Positions 34,224-45,100 of a stretch of DNA of 64,000 bases are shown piece after piece. The position numbers and the translations under genes were made by a program. The stretch spans positions 62,001-126,000 of the forward strand of contig BDDC01000047.1 in assembly GCA_001662425.1 (NCBI GenBank). Reading direction: 5' to 3'. The first letter of the stretch is position 1. Every line of letters begins with the position of its first letter. A model generated the notes under the pieces. That model was given only the letters and a program-made list of their open reading frames with translations, was not told where the DNA came from and searched no databases. This stretch comes from Chlamydomonas sphaeroides (lineage: Eukaryota > Chlorophyta > Chlorophyceae > Chlamydomonadales > Chlamydomonadaceae).

Positions 34224-34751
34224 GCCTGTGGTGGCAAAGGCTGCAAGCTCAATAATCTCTATTTTCCGTGCCTGCTGCCTGCCGCCCAACTTTGTGCAAC
34301 ACTCAGATTCAATCTCATTTTCTATTTCTATTTACGCTGACAGATGTACTTTTGGTATGGAATGTGATAACCCAGCGGGTCTGTAAATAGTCACATGCAT
34401 ATGGCGGCGCAGCGAGGCGAAGTGTGCTGCAAATACAGTGCGTATCACATAAGGGCAGCAGGAATGCACAGCAGGCGATTCGGTTGTATGTATGTGGCAG
34501 GTCAAAAGTCGGCCGCGTCCCCATTGGCGAAAATTCTTAGTCAAGCTTGAGCATGTTCAACGCTTCCATCACTGCACACGCATGTTTGATGGGGGCTGAG
34601 TGCTGAGGCGAAGTGCTGAGGCCGCCCTGCCTCCTCATCTATATGTTTGCTTCAGCAGCACGTGATGCAAGTCGGAGTGAATGCTTTCAGGGTAATTTGC
34701 ATTGACACGCATCCGCACAGCCCCTCACACCACCCGCCCCCAATACCAAAA

Positions 34752-34939
34752 TATTTCTATTTCTATTTCTATTTCTATTTCTATTTCTATTTCTATTTCT
34801 ATTTCTATTTCTATTTCTATCTCTATTTCTATTTCTATTTCTATCTCTATTTCTATCTCTATTTCTATCTCTATTTCTATCTCTATTTCTATTTCTATTT
34901 CTGTTTCTATTTCTATTTCTATTTCTATTTCTATTTCTA
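34752..34939 (+). repeat. ATTTCT hexanucleotide microsatellite
   Basis: About 31 copies of ATTTCT with scattered ATCTCT and one TTTCTG variant. It starts the AT-rich block just upstream of the partial duplicate of the secreted-protein gene. Frames across it (Phe/Tyr or Ile/Ser repeats) are not genes. Confidence 0.95.
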
Positions 34940-35046
34940 GAAGGAATGCACGGGCATGCGCAATAGCAGCAACTCATAGCATGCACGTATAACGCACTTC
35001 CTGAAGACTTTGCTTCCATCTCCAATCGCCTGCATGCCCTATGAAG

Positions 35047-35461
35047 ACTTTACGGATGCCGGCTGGTACCTCATTTTCCCCAAGGGCTTCCCCAAGGGCA
35101 CACACACGCTGTCGTTTGGCTTCAGCTCCTGCACCATCCCTAACGACGACTCCCGCCTTTGCCTCGACGGCTCTTTGGTACGAACACTCTCACGGGTGCG
35201 TGGGGCAGGAGGGCAAAAGCAAGGCCAAAGTAGGATAGCTGGGGCAGGAGGTGTCCCTCCTGAGCTGGGGCCCTATCTGGGGTCGCGCGCTGGATGGCAA
35301 TGTGCATGCCTACCATACCTGCTCCTGCTTGCTTGCATGTGGCCTTCCCCGCCGCAGGCGAAGGCTTCCCCGATCTCGCGCACTGCCGTGGCGGCTGGGT
35401 CAACGTAGGGACCGTTCAGCTGCCAAACGTACAGTGGCAGTACGAGATCATGGTTGCGTAG
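35047..35461 (+). pseudogene. Partial copy of the last two exons of the secreted-protein gene
   Basis: 35047-35195 matches exon 8 of the 29609 gene (WYLIFPKGFPKGTHTLSFGF) and 35358-35461 matches exon 9 (ending QWQYEIMVA and TAG). Part of the preceding intron is also similar. The exon 8 copy is 149 bp instead of 147, so its end is in the wrong phase for the next exon, and the conserved FGTNTLTG-like end is now in another frame. No upstream exons were found. It reads as a truncated tandem duplicate, not a working gene. Confidence 0.75.
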
Positions 35462-35908
35462 GTGTCCACCTACTACACCTACGATCGACGTATATATCCC
35501 CACGCACGGCGGGGTGTCATGACATGCACGCTGCTGTCGCGGGCACGGAGCTTGGGAGAGAGACATTACAAAAGGAAAAAGAAACCGAAAGCAAGGAAAA
35601 ACGGAAAAGCAGGAAGCAGGAACCGAGTCAAAGTGCCGAACGGCGCAAGGCACATAAACCGGTGGGGCCCTCAGATCCCCCACCGGCGGAGCACAGCGGG
35701 ACCAAACGGACCCTAACTGCCTCCTCCATTCCCCCAACACGGCAGCCTCCCAACACCATCCCTATACAGCACACGACAAGCGATAGCACTTGGAAGCGCC
35801 TAGCAACAGTTCAAAGCTCCTCCTGCGGTGCGCGGTCGCAGGCGCAGCGGGTCCTCTCCTCTAGGCTCCTCCACAGCACACAGCACGACTCGCACTACCC
35901 ATGCGGCC
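35462..35908. other. Intergenic, purine-rich
   Basis: No exon recognised. A purine-rich tract of A/G with few pyrimidines runs from about 35564 to 35632. The rest is plain GC-rich sequence. Confidence 0.4.
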
Positions 35909-36247
35909 TCAGGCCCCCTCCAAGGGCGCGGGCACAGGGTGCTGCAGCGACAGCCGTAGCTCCAGCGCAGGCACGTAGCGGCCCTCCTCTGCAGGCTTCA
36001 CCACCGAGCACAGTACGCCATCGATGGCCCAGGTGGCCTTGAACCGATCCAGGCCTGTAGACTTCAGCTGGGCGGACAGGAAAGAAGTGGGTAGGGCACT
36101 AAGCGACAGGGCTGCCCAGCGAAACTGCAGTCTGATGAGCTCCCGCAGCCGCGCCACCACTTCCCTGACCACGGCCGCCGACGTCTGCTGTGCCGGCTCC
36201 CTCGAGTAGTACGCTCGCCACACGGCCGCCAAGAAGGTGACACGTAG
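35909..36247 (-). CDS. Possible 3' exon of a gene entering the assembly gap
   Basis: An open minus-strand frame runs from the gap edge to a stop at 35911-35909. It encodes about 112 residues that look protein-like, for example VVARLRELIRLQFRWAALSL and LDRFKATWAIDG, ending in SLQHPVPAPLEGA. The upstream part lies in the run of N. No family was recognised. The mixed hydrophobic and charged make-up argues for a real exon, but there is no splice or homology proof. Confidence 0.4.
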   Translation of the reverse strand, partial: LRVTFLAAVWRAYYSREPAQQTSAAVVREVVARLRELIRLQFRWAALSLSALPTSFLSAQLKSTGLDRFKATWAIDGVLCSVVKPAEEGRYVPALELRLSLQHPVPAPLEGA

Positions 36248-36643
36248 NNNNNNNNNNNNNNNNNNNNNNNNNNNNNNNNNNNNNNNNNNNNNNNNNNNNN
36301 NNNNNNNNNNNNNNNNNNNNNNNNNNNNNNNNNNNNNNNNNNNNNNNNNNNNNNNNNNNNNNNNNNNNNNNNNNNNNNNNNNNNNNNNNNNNNNNNNNNN
36401 NNNNNNNNNNNNNNNNNNNNNNNNNNNNNNNNNNNNNNNNNNNNNNNNNNNNNNNNNNNNNNNNNNNNNNNNNNNNNNNNNNNNNNNNNNNNNNNNNNNN
36501 NNNNNNNNNNNNNNNNNNNNNNNNNNNNNNNNNNNNNNNNNNNNNNNNNNNNNNNNNNNNNNNNNNNNNNNNNNNNNNNNNNNNNNNNNNNNNNNNNNNN
36601 NNNNNNNNNNNNNNNNNNNNNNNNNNNNNNNNNNNNNNNNNNN
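36248..36643. other. Assembly gap (N)
   Basis: 396 unknown bases. Any open frame drawn across it is meaningless. It probably hides upstream exons of the gene ending at 35909. Confidence 1.
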
Positions 36644-36994
36644 GGCGTTGCCAAGGGTTCTGGGCCCGCCACCTCGTAAGGACGAGGGTGTATTCGTTGG
36701 TATGAGGTAACGCACGCGTGAGATGACCGCCATGCATGGGCCCAAGCGGCCCCATGCAGGCGGACCCGGCCAGTGGTTGTTCAAAGTTTGGTGTATGTGC
36801 GCTGCGTGTGCGCTGCGTGGGCTATTGGCTGGCGTAACCTGCTGGCAGACTGCCATGCTTGCATGTGGCATGGCAGCTTTGGTGCGACTTGCTTGCGGGC
36901 CAGAGATAGCTAGGCCTGGCGCTAGGCGGCCCCGGGGCTTGTGCGGCTGGCTACCCAGCGCACCCGGCCAAGCGGGTGCGGGCAGGACCTGCGT

Positions 36995-37114
36995 GCTGTA
37001 CATAGTATGGGCATGCGCCCATGTTCGGTCGGGCTAGCGGTGCCTGGCCTAGCTACCTGCTGTACATAACTCACTTAGGCAAGCGCCCATGTTAGGTGGG
37101 GCTAGCGGTGCCTC
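36995..37114 (+). repeat. Two-unit imperfect duplication, period 64 bp
   Basis: Units start at 36995 and 37059 with GCTGTACATA. Each continues to a GCGCCCATGTT block and a GGGCTAGCGGTGCCT block. The middle of each unit differs. Confidence 0.8.
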
Positions 37115-37757
37115 CGTGGGGCGCGCGCTGCCTGCCAATCATCAGAAGGGGCACGTACCGTCGCTGAGGGGGCGCTGGTGACAGCGAGACGTGGGAAGTG
37201 GAGGTGGCTTTGGGTATGTACGGTGACAATAGGCGCCGTAGTGGGTCGTGAGACCAGCTTCAGCATCAGTGATGGCAGACGTTGCTGAGATGAAGGCAGG
37301 AGGGCGCTAGGCCCGCCAGTGGGGCGCCCGGCTGTGGGCGCTTCTAGCAATTCAATATTATTGGGCAGCCCTGCTCTTAGGTGCCGCTGCCGGTGGGGGG
37401 CGGCGTGGCTACACCGTTTAGCAGTACCGCTCCCACCATCCTGCTCAGTGCTCACCAGTCACGAGGGGCTTGCTTGGGATGGGGAGCGATTGGGATGGGG
37501 TGCGACAGCAATCCGTCCTGGCAACGCCGGCCAGGAGGCGACAGCAGCTGGGCAAGCCCTTACTTGCCAACTTCCCGCGCTGCCCCGTCCCCGCCTCGCA
37601 GCGCCGGCTGGTGCTGGTGCAGGAGTACGCGGCGCGCGGGGCGCGGGGTGGGGAGGCCAGAGTTCCCCAGCGGAAGTAAGCGCAATTGGAATTGAGTATC
37701 CAAACGTATCCAAACCGTAATCCGTGCCAGATGCGTGCCACGCACGCCGTAGCTCCC

Positions 37758-37827
37758 GTCGAGGCTGGGATGGATGCATGGGCCCAGCCTCTGTCGAGGC
37801 TGGGATGGATGCATGGCCCCAGCCTGA
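37758..37827 (+). repeat. 35-bp tandem duplication
   Basis: Two adjacent copies (37758-37792, 37793-37827) of a unit starting GTCGAGGCTGGGATGGATGC and ending CCCAGCCT plus two bases. They differ at only a few positions. Confidence 0.9.
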
Positions 37828-38045
37828 CTACGTCCCATGGCCAACCTGGCGCGCACGCAGCAACGGCGCGTGGATGCATGCGGCTGAAGATAGGAAAGAA
37901 CAGTGCATGGCCGCCTCCAAGCTGACAAGGGCACGTTTTCGCGAAGAAGAGAATCTTGCATTAGCATATGTTGGGACACAAAGAGGCATGTGCTTTTGTC
38001 CGTTATGACAGCTGGGGCCGCCGGGCATCGCCGGATTTCCTCCAG
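37790..38045 (+). repeat. Interspersed repeat, copy 2
   Basis: Diverged partner of 33936-34223, same strand. Shared blocks: GTCCCATGGCCAACCTGGC, AAGGGCACGTTT/AGGGCACGTTT, a TCTTGCAT-AGCATATG-type block, GTCCGTTATGACAGC and a CCGGG-TCGCC-TCCAGG end. Confidence 0.65.
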
Positions 38046-38393
38046 GTAAGCCGCCAGCCCCTCGTAGCCAACCGCGCCGTGCTCGCAGGGCCGTAATGCA
38101 GCAAGCGCCTGCGGCATCCACGCCGCGTGCCTGCTACGGCAGGGGGCCGCGGCGCTCCCAACACCACCTCATTCGTTTGCTTGGGCCCTGTCATCCACCG
38201 GCCCCTGTCATCCACGCGGCGCAGCAGTGCGCCGCGCTGCCCCTCACTCGTCTAGCGCTACAAGCGCGCCCTCAGCAGCCGCAAGCCGCCAGAGGCCGTA
38301 CCGCGCGGGCCCCATTCTGCTGCTTGCTGCGGCCCGCGAACATGAACGCTGCGGCGGCGCGCGCTCCCGTGCGTCTGCCTGCGCCCGCCTCGC

Positions 38394-40447
38394 TCACTGC
38401 GTCCCGGCGCACTGCCCGCAGTGCCAGTGGCGCATCTGCGCGGCCTTCTTCTCCGTCATGCGGGCGCAGCGGCCGCAGTACCTGCGCGCGTGGTCGTAGA
38501 GGGAGGCGCAGCACGCAGCACATGTCAACACACATCAGCCGGCTCGTTGCATGTGTGCCAATCGATGCCAGCCTGCAGGGCCGCATGTAAGCCCCGACTT
38601 CCGTGGCCGCCTGTTGCATGGCGCGAACAGGCGCCGCACAAAGCCTGCGGTGCCTTTGCTCCTCCCAGGCATGCCACTTCCAGGCATGCCCCTCCCGGGC
38701 CTTTCCCTCCCACGCCTGCCCCTCCCACCAGGTGTCGCAGTTATCGCAGGCGATCCAGAACTCGGACGACCGGTACAGGCGGCCGCACGCCGGGCACGGG
38801 TCGCCCTCGCCGTCCTCCCACCCGTCGCCGGAGCTGCATTACGAATGTGGCAGTGGGGGCACGCGCTCAGCAAGTCGACAAGCCGGGCACAGCCCGCACC
38901 CAACTGCCAGCACTGCAGCACGCCACGTGGGGGCCTCCACCGCGCCCTCCGGCCCCAACTCACGCAGCCCCCTCGTCGCCCTCCTCGTCGCTCAGCTGTT
39001 GCTGTAGGGAGCAAGCCGCAAGGGGTGCAGCCGGCACATGTCAGCCCTTGCTGTTAGCCTCACCGTCACAACCTGGCCCAACGGCTGAAGCCCTGAACCT
39101 CAGCTCCCCTCACCCGCTGAGCGCGTGCGCCAGCTCGAGAGGGGCCGCCCGGGCCACCTGGCCGCTTGAGGGCTCCCACGTTGGTGGTGGGGCCGCCCAC
39201 GACCTGCTTCACGCGGCCCGACACCACCTACGGCAACGGTGTTTTGTGAACACATGGGAAGCCGGAAACGGAAACGGCGTGGGTAAGAGATTGCATCGTG
39301 AGTTGCAGGTTCATTGCAAAGCATGGTAGGTGCGAAGCGCGACGGGAGGGGAGCTTGCTGCGCAGCGCAGCTTGATGCGAGGGCGGAGGGCGCGACGGGA
39401 GCTGCTCGCCCACCTCGTAGCAGGTGGGCAGCTTGTTAATGAGGGAGAACAGCTCCTCCCTGCCGCAGCGCGCGAGGGGAGACGCAGCTCAGCGCAGGCA
39501 ACGCAGCATGCAGCGTGTCGTCATGCGCCCGAGCACCGTTGGCGGGCACCGTCGATGCATGCGGTGGCCGCGTTCGGGGTCAGAGCTTACCGCTCCTCGC
39601 GGTTCAGGCGTGCCCCCTTGTAGAAGGCCAGCGCCAGCAGCCAGCTGTCCGAGTGTACGGCCACCAAGCTGATCCAATCGCTCCGCTGGGGGGTGCGTGG
39701 GGTTTGCCAAGGGGTTGTTTGGGGGCGGTTAGTCGGTCGTGGGGCGAGCCATACAAGGTGCAATGGCGTGAGCATCATGCTGCAAATGGTGCAACTGGTG
39801 CAGTAGTAAGCCTCTGGTCACTGGTGCCAGCCCGCTGACCGCAGGCCGCAAGCTGTCGACGGGCCTTGCCGAGTCGCACGGCTAGTCCTAAGCAGGCTGG
39901 GGGCCGCACCACTCCCAAGCAATTGCTGCTTACCTGCATGCCGTCACGGGCGAAGTTGATTCCCTGCGTGGAGAAAGGCGGGCTCAGGTCCATGGAAGGT
40001 TGTCCGCCATCGCGGTGCCAAAGGTCGCGACTGAGCCCGCTGCAAGCGAGCTCCACTAAAAGCTATCGCGGCATGCACTGGGGGCGCTGCGAGGGCCTGA
40101 GCAGCATGCGACACACCAGCGCTGGCTCGGGTGCCTCTGGCGGCACCTCCTCGGCCGGTAGGTCGACCGCCCAAGTGCCGTCGGGGTATCTGCACGCACA
40201 ATTGGGCGCACACGACACCGTGGCGTGGCTGGACAGATGCGGGATGGCCCTAAGACCGACGAGCCCAGGGCCCGCGACGCCCACCCAGCCCTGCCGAGGC
40301 GGTCCCATACCCGTATAGACAGAGATTCTCCTTTGCGGGATCGCATTGGTCGGAGAATTTGTCCACATCCGTGAGCAGGGCGCGCAGAATGCCCTTACGC
40401 CGCCCTAGATAGTCTTCATACACATCGCGTGGGCTACGTGTCGCCAT
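38394..40447 (-). CDS. AL: Alfin-like PHD-finger histone-reader protein
   Basis: Nine exons close to 241 residues, near the usual ~250: 40447-40311, 40189-40117, 39963-39934, 39685-39591, 39459-39414, 39227-39114, 39001-38964, 38833-38729 and 38481-38394 (TGA). The N-terminal Alfin domain is clear: [69 protein letters not shown] and [21 protein letters not shown] low-complexity linker with an acidic patch (LSDEEGDEG) leads to the C-terminal PHD finger ([31 protein letters not shown]). In plants these nuclear proteins read H3K4me2/3 through the PHD finger. The Trp of FWIACD, part of the methyl-lysine cage, is kept. The usual zinc-binding His after the second Cys pair is Cys here. The start is the ATG just before the conserved block. 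Exon 7 could also start six bases later (38995). Confidence 0.93.
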
Positions 40448-42138
40448 GGTCTTACGCTGCTGTAGCTGCCGCGGCAAGGGGGTTGGGGTCGAGACAGATG
40501 TGGAGACTCGGGTCAACGCTCAAAGGCTGTTGTTATGTGCAGCAATGCGTGGCAATCCAATGCTATGTAGCCGGTGCGTGATGCAGCGCACAACCTCTCG
40601 CCGTGGGGACGCATGGAACTTGCGGAACTCGGGTACGGCGGATGAAGGCCTTGGACCTCGGTTCACCAAGACCGAACCCAGGAACGGGCGTGGTGATGGG
40701 AGGAGCGGATGTAGGATTGTGAGCACCGAAGAGGGCATGGACCGGGACTTTGAGACAGGGGCGGGGGACTGGGGGAGAACGGGGCGGCGGCAGCGTTCAG
40801 GCCAGCACGCTTAGCGCAGGGGACTCCTTCGCTGCGCGGCATTTCTGCATCCGTACCAACCACGTCTCCCTTGATCGACGATGCACGAGTTGCGCATATT
40901 GCAGCCTCCTACTGTGATGACCCGCCCAGGGTGGCCCCGCCACGCCCTGGCACAGCCCACCCCTGCCCACCTGCGGACGCAGGCGGACGCCACGGCTCGC
41001 CCTTGTAGGTTACTGACATCGTTCTTCTGTTTTTCGCCCGCGGGATGATGACGCGAAGGAGGATTGGCTGTGAGCTCGCCTGCAACTCAACACACGGCTC
41101 CATGATTGAAGTGACGCGAAGCCAACAGACGACTCCTTGCGTCCATGGACATGCGCCTCTACTTCCGCACGGGCCGAGCACCAGGGCAAAGCGCTCCCCC
41201 ACCTTGCACGGCCGTACGCGGTCCGCCCATAACACCAGACGCCTCACAAGCTCCAGTCAGCCCCGTCGGCAGTCCAAGCCAGTCGGCAGCAACGTCGAAT
41301 CCGCCGTAATCCGCTCTGCCGGGCTGGATCCCTGGATTCCAGGGTCAAGTTGGCTCGCCCCCGTAGGGGCGCGAGGCGTACCGGTCGGGACAGTGAACAA
41401 GGACGACGGATTAGAAATGCAGCGATACGCGTTAGGGATCGTATCCCAGACAGCTACTGAACATAGCCCATAGCCCATAGCCCATAGCCCATAGCCCATA
41501 GCCCATAGCCCATAGCCCATAGCCCATAGCCCATGCAGTATAACCTTGTGCGGAGTAGTGTCCCTTCATATCTGTCTTGCCCTCATTCTGTGCAGAGGTG
41601 TTTCTGTGCAGAGGTGTTTCTGAGCGCCCGGCCTGCTTCCGCCCTGGCGGCGGCGATGGGCCGGGCGGCGATGGGCCGGGCGGCGGAGGCGGAGGGGATG
41701 GTAGCGGCCGCCGCAAGCGGCCGCGACACTGCTAGAGCGGCAGCAGCGGCGGCGTGTGTTGAGATGTGCATTCCTGCCGTTTCAGGCAGGTCAGGCGGCT
41801 AGGTCCGGCCCGTGGGGCGGGGGCACGGATGTCGGTGTGCCCGAGACCCCTTAAATACCCCGGCGACAACCGCATAATGACCGACTGTTTGCATCCGGTC
41901 TGGGTGGCCTCTTTTTGGGGCGAGCCATGCACCCATGCGCAGGTTGGGGAGGTTTAAACTCGCGGTGCCACAGGCCGCGACGGCATAGGGCCCCCCGCCC
42001 CAGCCGTTCGGCATGCATTGCCTTGTTCTTCAGAACCAGCGTGGCCTGCCATGCTGCCTCTCCCCTACCATCCCTGCGCTGCTTCCGCCTCCATACAAAC
42101 CTCTCAGCCCAGCCCAGCCCAGCCCAGCCCCACCCCGC
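40448..42138. other. Intergenic between two minus-strand genes
   Basis: 1.7 kb holding the promoter of the Alfin-like gene and the 3' flank of PIG-T. It contains the CATAGCC heptamer array, a direct doubling of TGTGCAGAGGTGTTTC near 41591-41622 and a short GGGCCGGGCGGCGAT repeat near 41655-41680. No exon was recognised. Confidence 0.55.
41462..41534. repeat. CATAGCC heptamer array
   Basis: About ten perfect copies of CATAGCC in 73 bp. The unit length matches the plant telomere repeat, but the sequence is not TTTAGGG or TTTTAGGG on either strand. Confidence 0.95.
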
Positions 42139-45100
42139 TCAGCACGGCGCCGCCGAGCCGCATGTCGGGCCCGGCCCCGGCGCCAGGCCCAGCCGCCCCA
42201 ACAGACCAGGCGCCGCCTGCTCCACCGCGGCCGCCGCCGCCTGCCGCAGCTCACCGTCCAGGTGCAGCGCCAGGCCCCCGAACACCGCCGCCACCACCAC
42301 CACCTGCGCCGCCTTGGCGGCAGCGCCCCTCCGCCCGCCGGCCTTGCCGCCGGCCTTGACTCCGCCGCCGCCGTCCTGCTCGGACTTGCGGCCCAGCAGC
42401 AGGTTGAGCATGGCGCCAAAGTAGACCGCCAGCAGGGTGGAGGAGAGACAGATGACGTTGTACGGCATGCTGAAGTCGGGCGCCGCGAGGGGCACCAGCA
42501 AGCCGGGTGTGTACACCTGCGCAGCGAAGGGCCGAGGCGCCGAGAGGGCGAGCAGGTCGGGGGCTCCCAGGCGCGTCCCAAGCGGCGCCCATCGAGCGCG
42601 GTGGCCGGCGGGAGGCTGGGGCCAGCGTGCCAGCGTCGCAGCAGCCCCGCCTCCCTGCCGCCCCGCCTCCCCGCCGCCCGCGCATTCGCGCACGCACCCA
42701 ACCCACCTGCTGCACCGCGCCGCCGCCCGCCAGCGCCGCCAGCAGCGGCGACCGCACCACCTCGCCCTCGCCCGCCGCGCCCGCCGCCTGTTGCCCGCCT
42801 CGCCGCCGCCACTCCACGGCCCCGCCGCCCATCGGCTCCAGGAAGCTCACCAGCGCCGCCGGAAGGTCGAAGCCGCGGTGCGCGTCGGGCGGGTACTCGA
42901 AGGCGGTGAGGAAGGCCTTGGAGAAGGCCAGCGACAGGCGGAGCGAGGCCACGGCCGCCGGCACGTGCAGGCATAGGTCTAGCACGCCGGGCGAGGAGCG
43001 CGCCACGGCGGGCTGCAGCCGGCCCACCAGCAGCACGCGGCGCAGGGGCACGGGCTGCGGACGGGTGTGGAGGAAGAGAGGGAGGGAGGTTGGGAGGAGC
43101 GGGGCTTGGAGGAGAGGAGGCAGGGGGGCGGCAGCTGGGCGGAGGAAGAACCGTGCAGCCCGGCCGCGCGTGCCGTACGGTACTGCAGCATGCCGTACCT
43201 GTCCGTCGTACTGCAGCACCAGGCTGTGCGTCCACGGCCGCACGTACCAGGGCAGCGCCTGCTGCACGCACACCACCTCGCCCAGCGCCACGCTGCGCGC
43301 GACCGAGCCGCCAGCGCCAGGCCCCCCGCCCTCAGCTGCGGCCAGGCCCATCCGCGCCGCCAGCTCCGCCAGCCTGGCACTCAGCCCCTCGGAGCGCCGA
43401 ACAGTCAGCACCATGCCGCCGGAGAGTAGCCCCACGCCCGTGATGTAGCGCTCCACAGCCACGTGCGCTGGGCCTAGCGCCAGGGGGCCGCTCGGCGGCG
43501 CCGCTGCGGCGGCGCCGCCGCCGCCCAGGCCGCCGGCGGCGGGCTGCTGCGGCGCGGCAGCGGGAAGCTGTGCGCCGAGCGGGCGCGCCGGCGGCGGCGG
43601 CAGCGGCAGGTGCAGCCCGAAGCCGCGCACCTCCAGCAGCTCCAGCGTGTCGTACATGCGGAGGTACGGCAGCGCGTACGACAGCCCGGCAGCCGGCGCC
43701 GCAGCACCATGAGCTGGCGGCGGCTCCAGGACCACGGCCGCCAAGGCCGCGCCCGGCGCGCCCTCTGGCTCCGCGGCCGCGCTCTCCCCACCGGCAGCCG
43801 GCTCCGGACCCGCCATGCCGCAGCGCTCGCCGGCCCCGCTGCCACCGTCCGCTGACGAGCAGGATCCTGCCACGCACGCCGGCGGCGTGGGCGGCTCGGC
43901 AAGGAAGACCAGGCTGCGCAAGGCCGCGGGACAGATGTGCTCCACGGTCGAGCCCAGCGCCCCCTCCAGCGTCAGCCGCGGATCGCCGCCAGCTGCGGCC
44001 CCGCCGGGGCGCAGCACCAGTGTGGCGGTCTGCAGCAGCCGCACGCCGGGCCGGCCTGAAGCCAGGCTGCGCCGCTCCAGGCGTAGGCCCAGCGACACGT
44101 ACCCTGGCGGCCGGGGAGTGCAGGTGAGACGGCCGGGTCAGGAGGGTGAGGAGCGGCAGGCAGGTGTGCCGGCTGCAGGGATTCTGTTGTTCTAGTGCCC
44201 CCCAGCCAGGGCCGCACGCAACGGGCCCAGGGCCCCGCATACGGCTGCAGAGGTAGTCGTCACTCGATAGGCTGAGGCAGCGCCGCCGTGGCGTCTTACC
44301 CGCACCGAACACGGTGGGCCGGCTGCGCAGGAGGGAGGCCAGCCCCGCGGCGTCGCGGCAGGGCAGCAGCCGCAGCCAGGGCGTGAGGTTCTCGGTGCAC
44401 AGCGCTTCGCGCGGAAGCAGCGCGCTCAGCACCTGCCTGCGCGACGGTGGGCCGGGGGCGGGCGAGCGGGGACGGCGCGCACGTCACACGGCGCCGGGGG
44501 GCACCCTGCCTGCCCGCGCGGCAGCCAGCGGACAGCGACTGGCGGCCTGCAAACGCATGACACACGTCGCCATGCACGGGGTCGGCATGCGGACAAGCCC
44601 TGCTGCAGGGCTCGCAGGGGCTCGCAGTTGCCGGGGGTACGGTATGTCATCCCCCGCCCCACCCGTCGGCGGCGCCGCTGGCGTTGCCCGCCGCCGCCGC
44701 CAGATCCCGCAGTCTTGTGTGGCCGGGCGCCAGCTGCGCGGGGTCGGCCAGCAGGCCCAGCGAGGCGCAGGTGAGGCCGGACAGCGCGGCGGCGGCGGCG
44801 GCCCAGTGGCCGGCCAGGGAGGCGGGGTCCAGGTTGGGCGGGAAGGTGGCCTCCAGCGCCTGCGCCGGGGACGGGGCGGGGGCCGAGGTGCAGCTTGGAT
44901 GGGCGCTCGGGTGGGTGGAGACAGACTTGTTGGCGGGGGCTTGCTGGCGCAGGCCCTGGGCCGTGCGGGACGGGAGGTCGGTGCCCAGCGGCGCCATGAG
45001 GCCAGCTGCGGACCGGCCCAGCAGCGCCTCGAGGGCTGCAGGAGCCGCAGCCAGCACGAGGACTCACCGCGCCGATGGGCTTGGCGGGCACCAGCGGCCA

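Larger units (their letters stand above)
36644..38393. other. Repeat-rich intergenic region
   Basis: No convincing exon. It contains a 64-bp-period duplication (36995-37114), a 35-bp tandem duplication (37758-37827) and the second copy of an interspersed repeat (37790-38045). The right end should include the 3' UTR of the Alfin-like gene. Confidence 0.55.

Noticed and set aside
34647..35025. Open frames of Phe/Tyr, Ile/Ser or Arg/Asn repeats
   Set aside because: They are translations of the ATTTCT microsatellite.
35909..37003. 364-residue open frame across the N run
   Set aside because: The middle third is unknown bases; only the part right of 35909 up to the gap edge was kept as a possible exon.
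41462..41534. Interstitial telomere repeat
   Set aside because: The unit CATAGCC / GGCTATG does not match TTTAGGG or TTTTAGGG.
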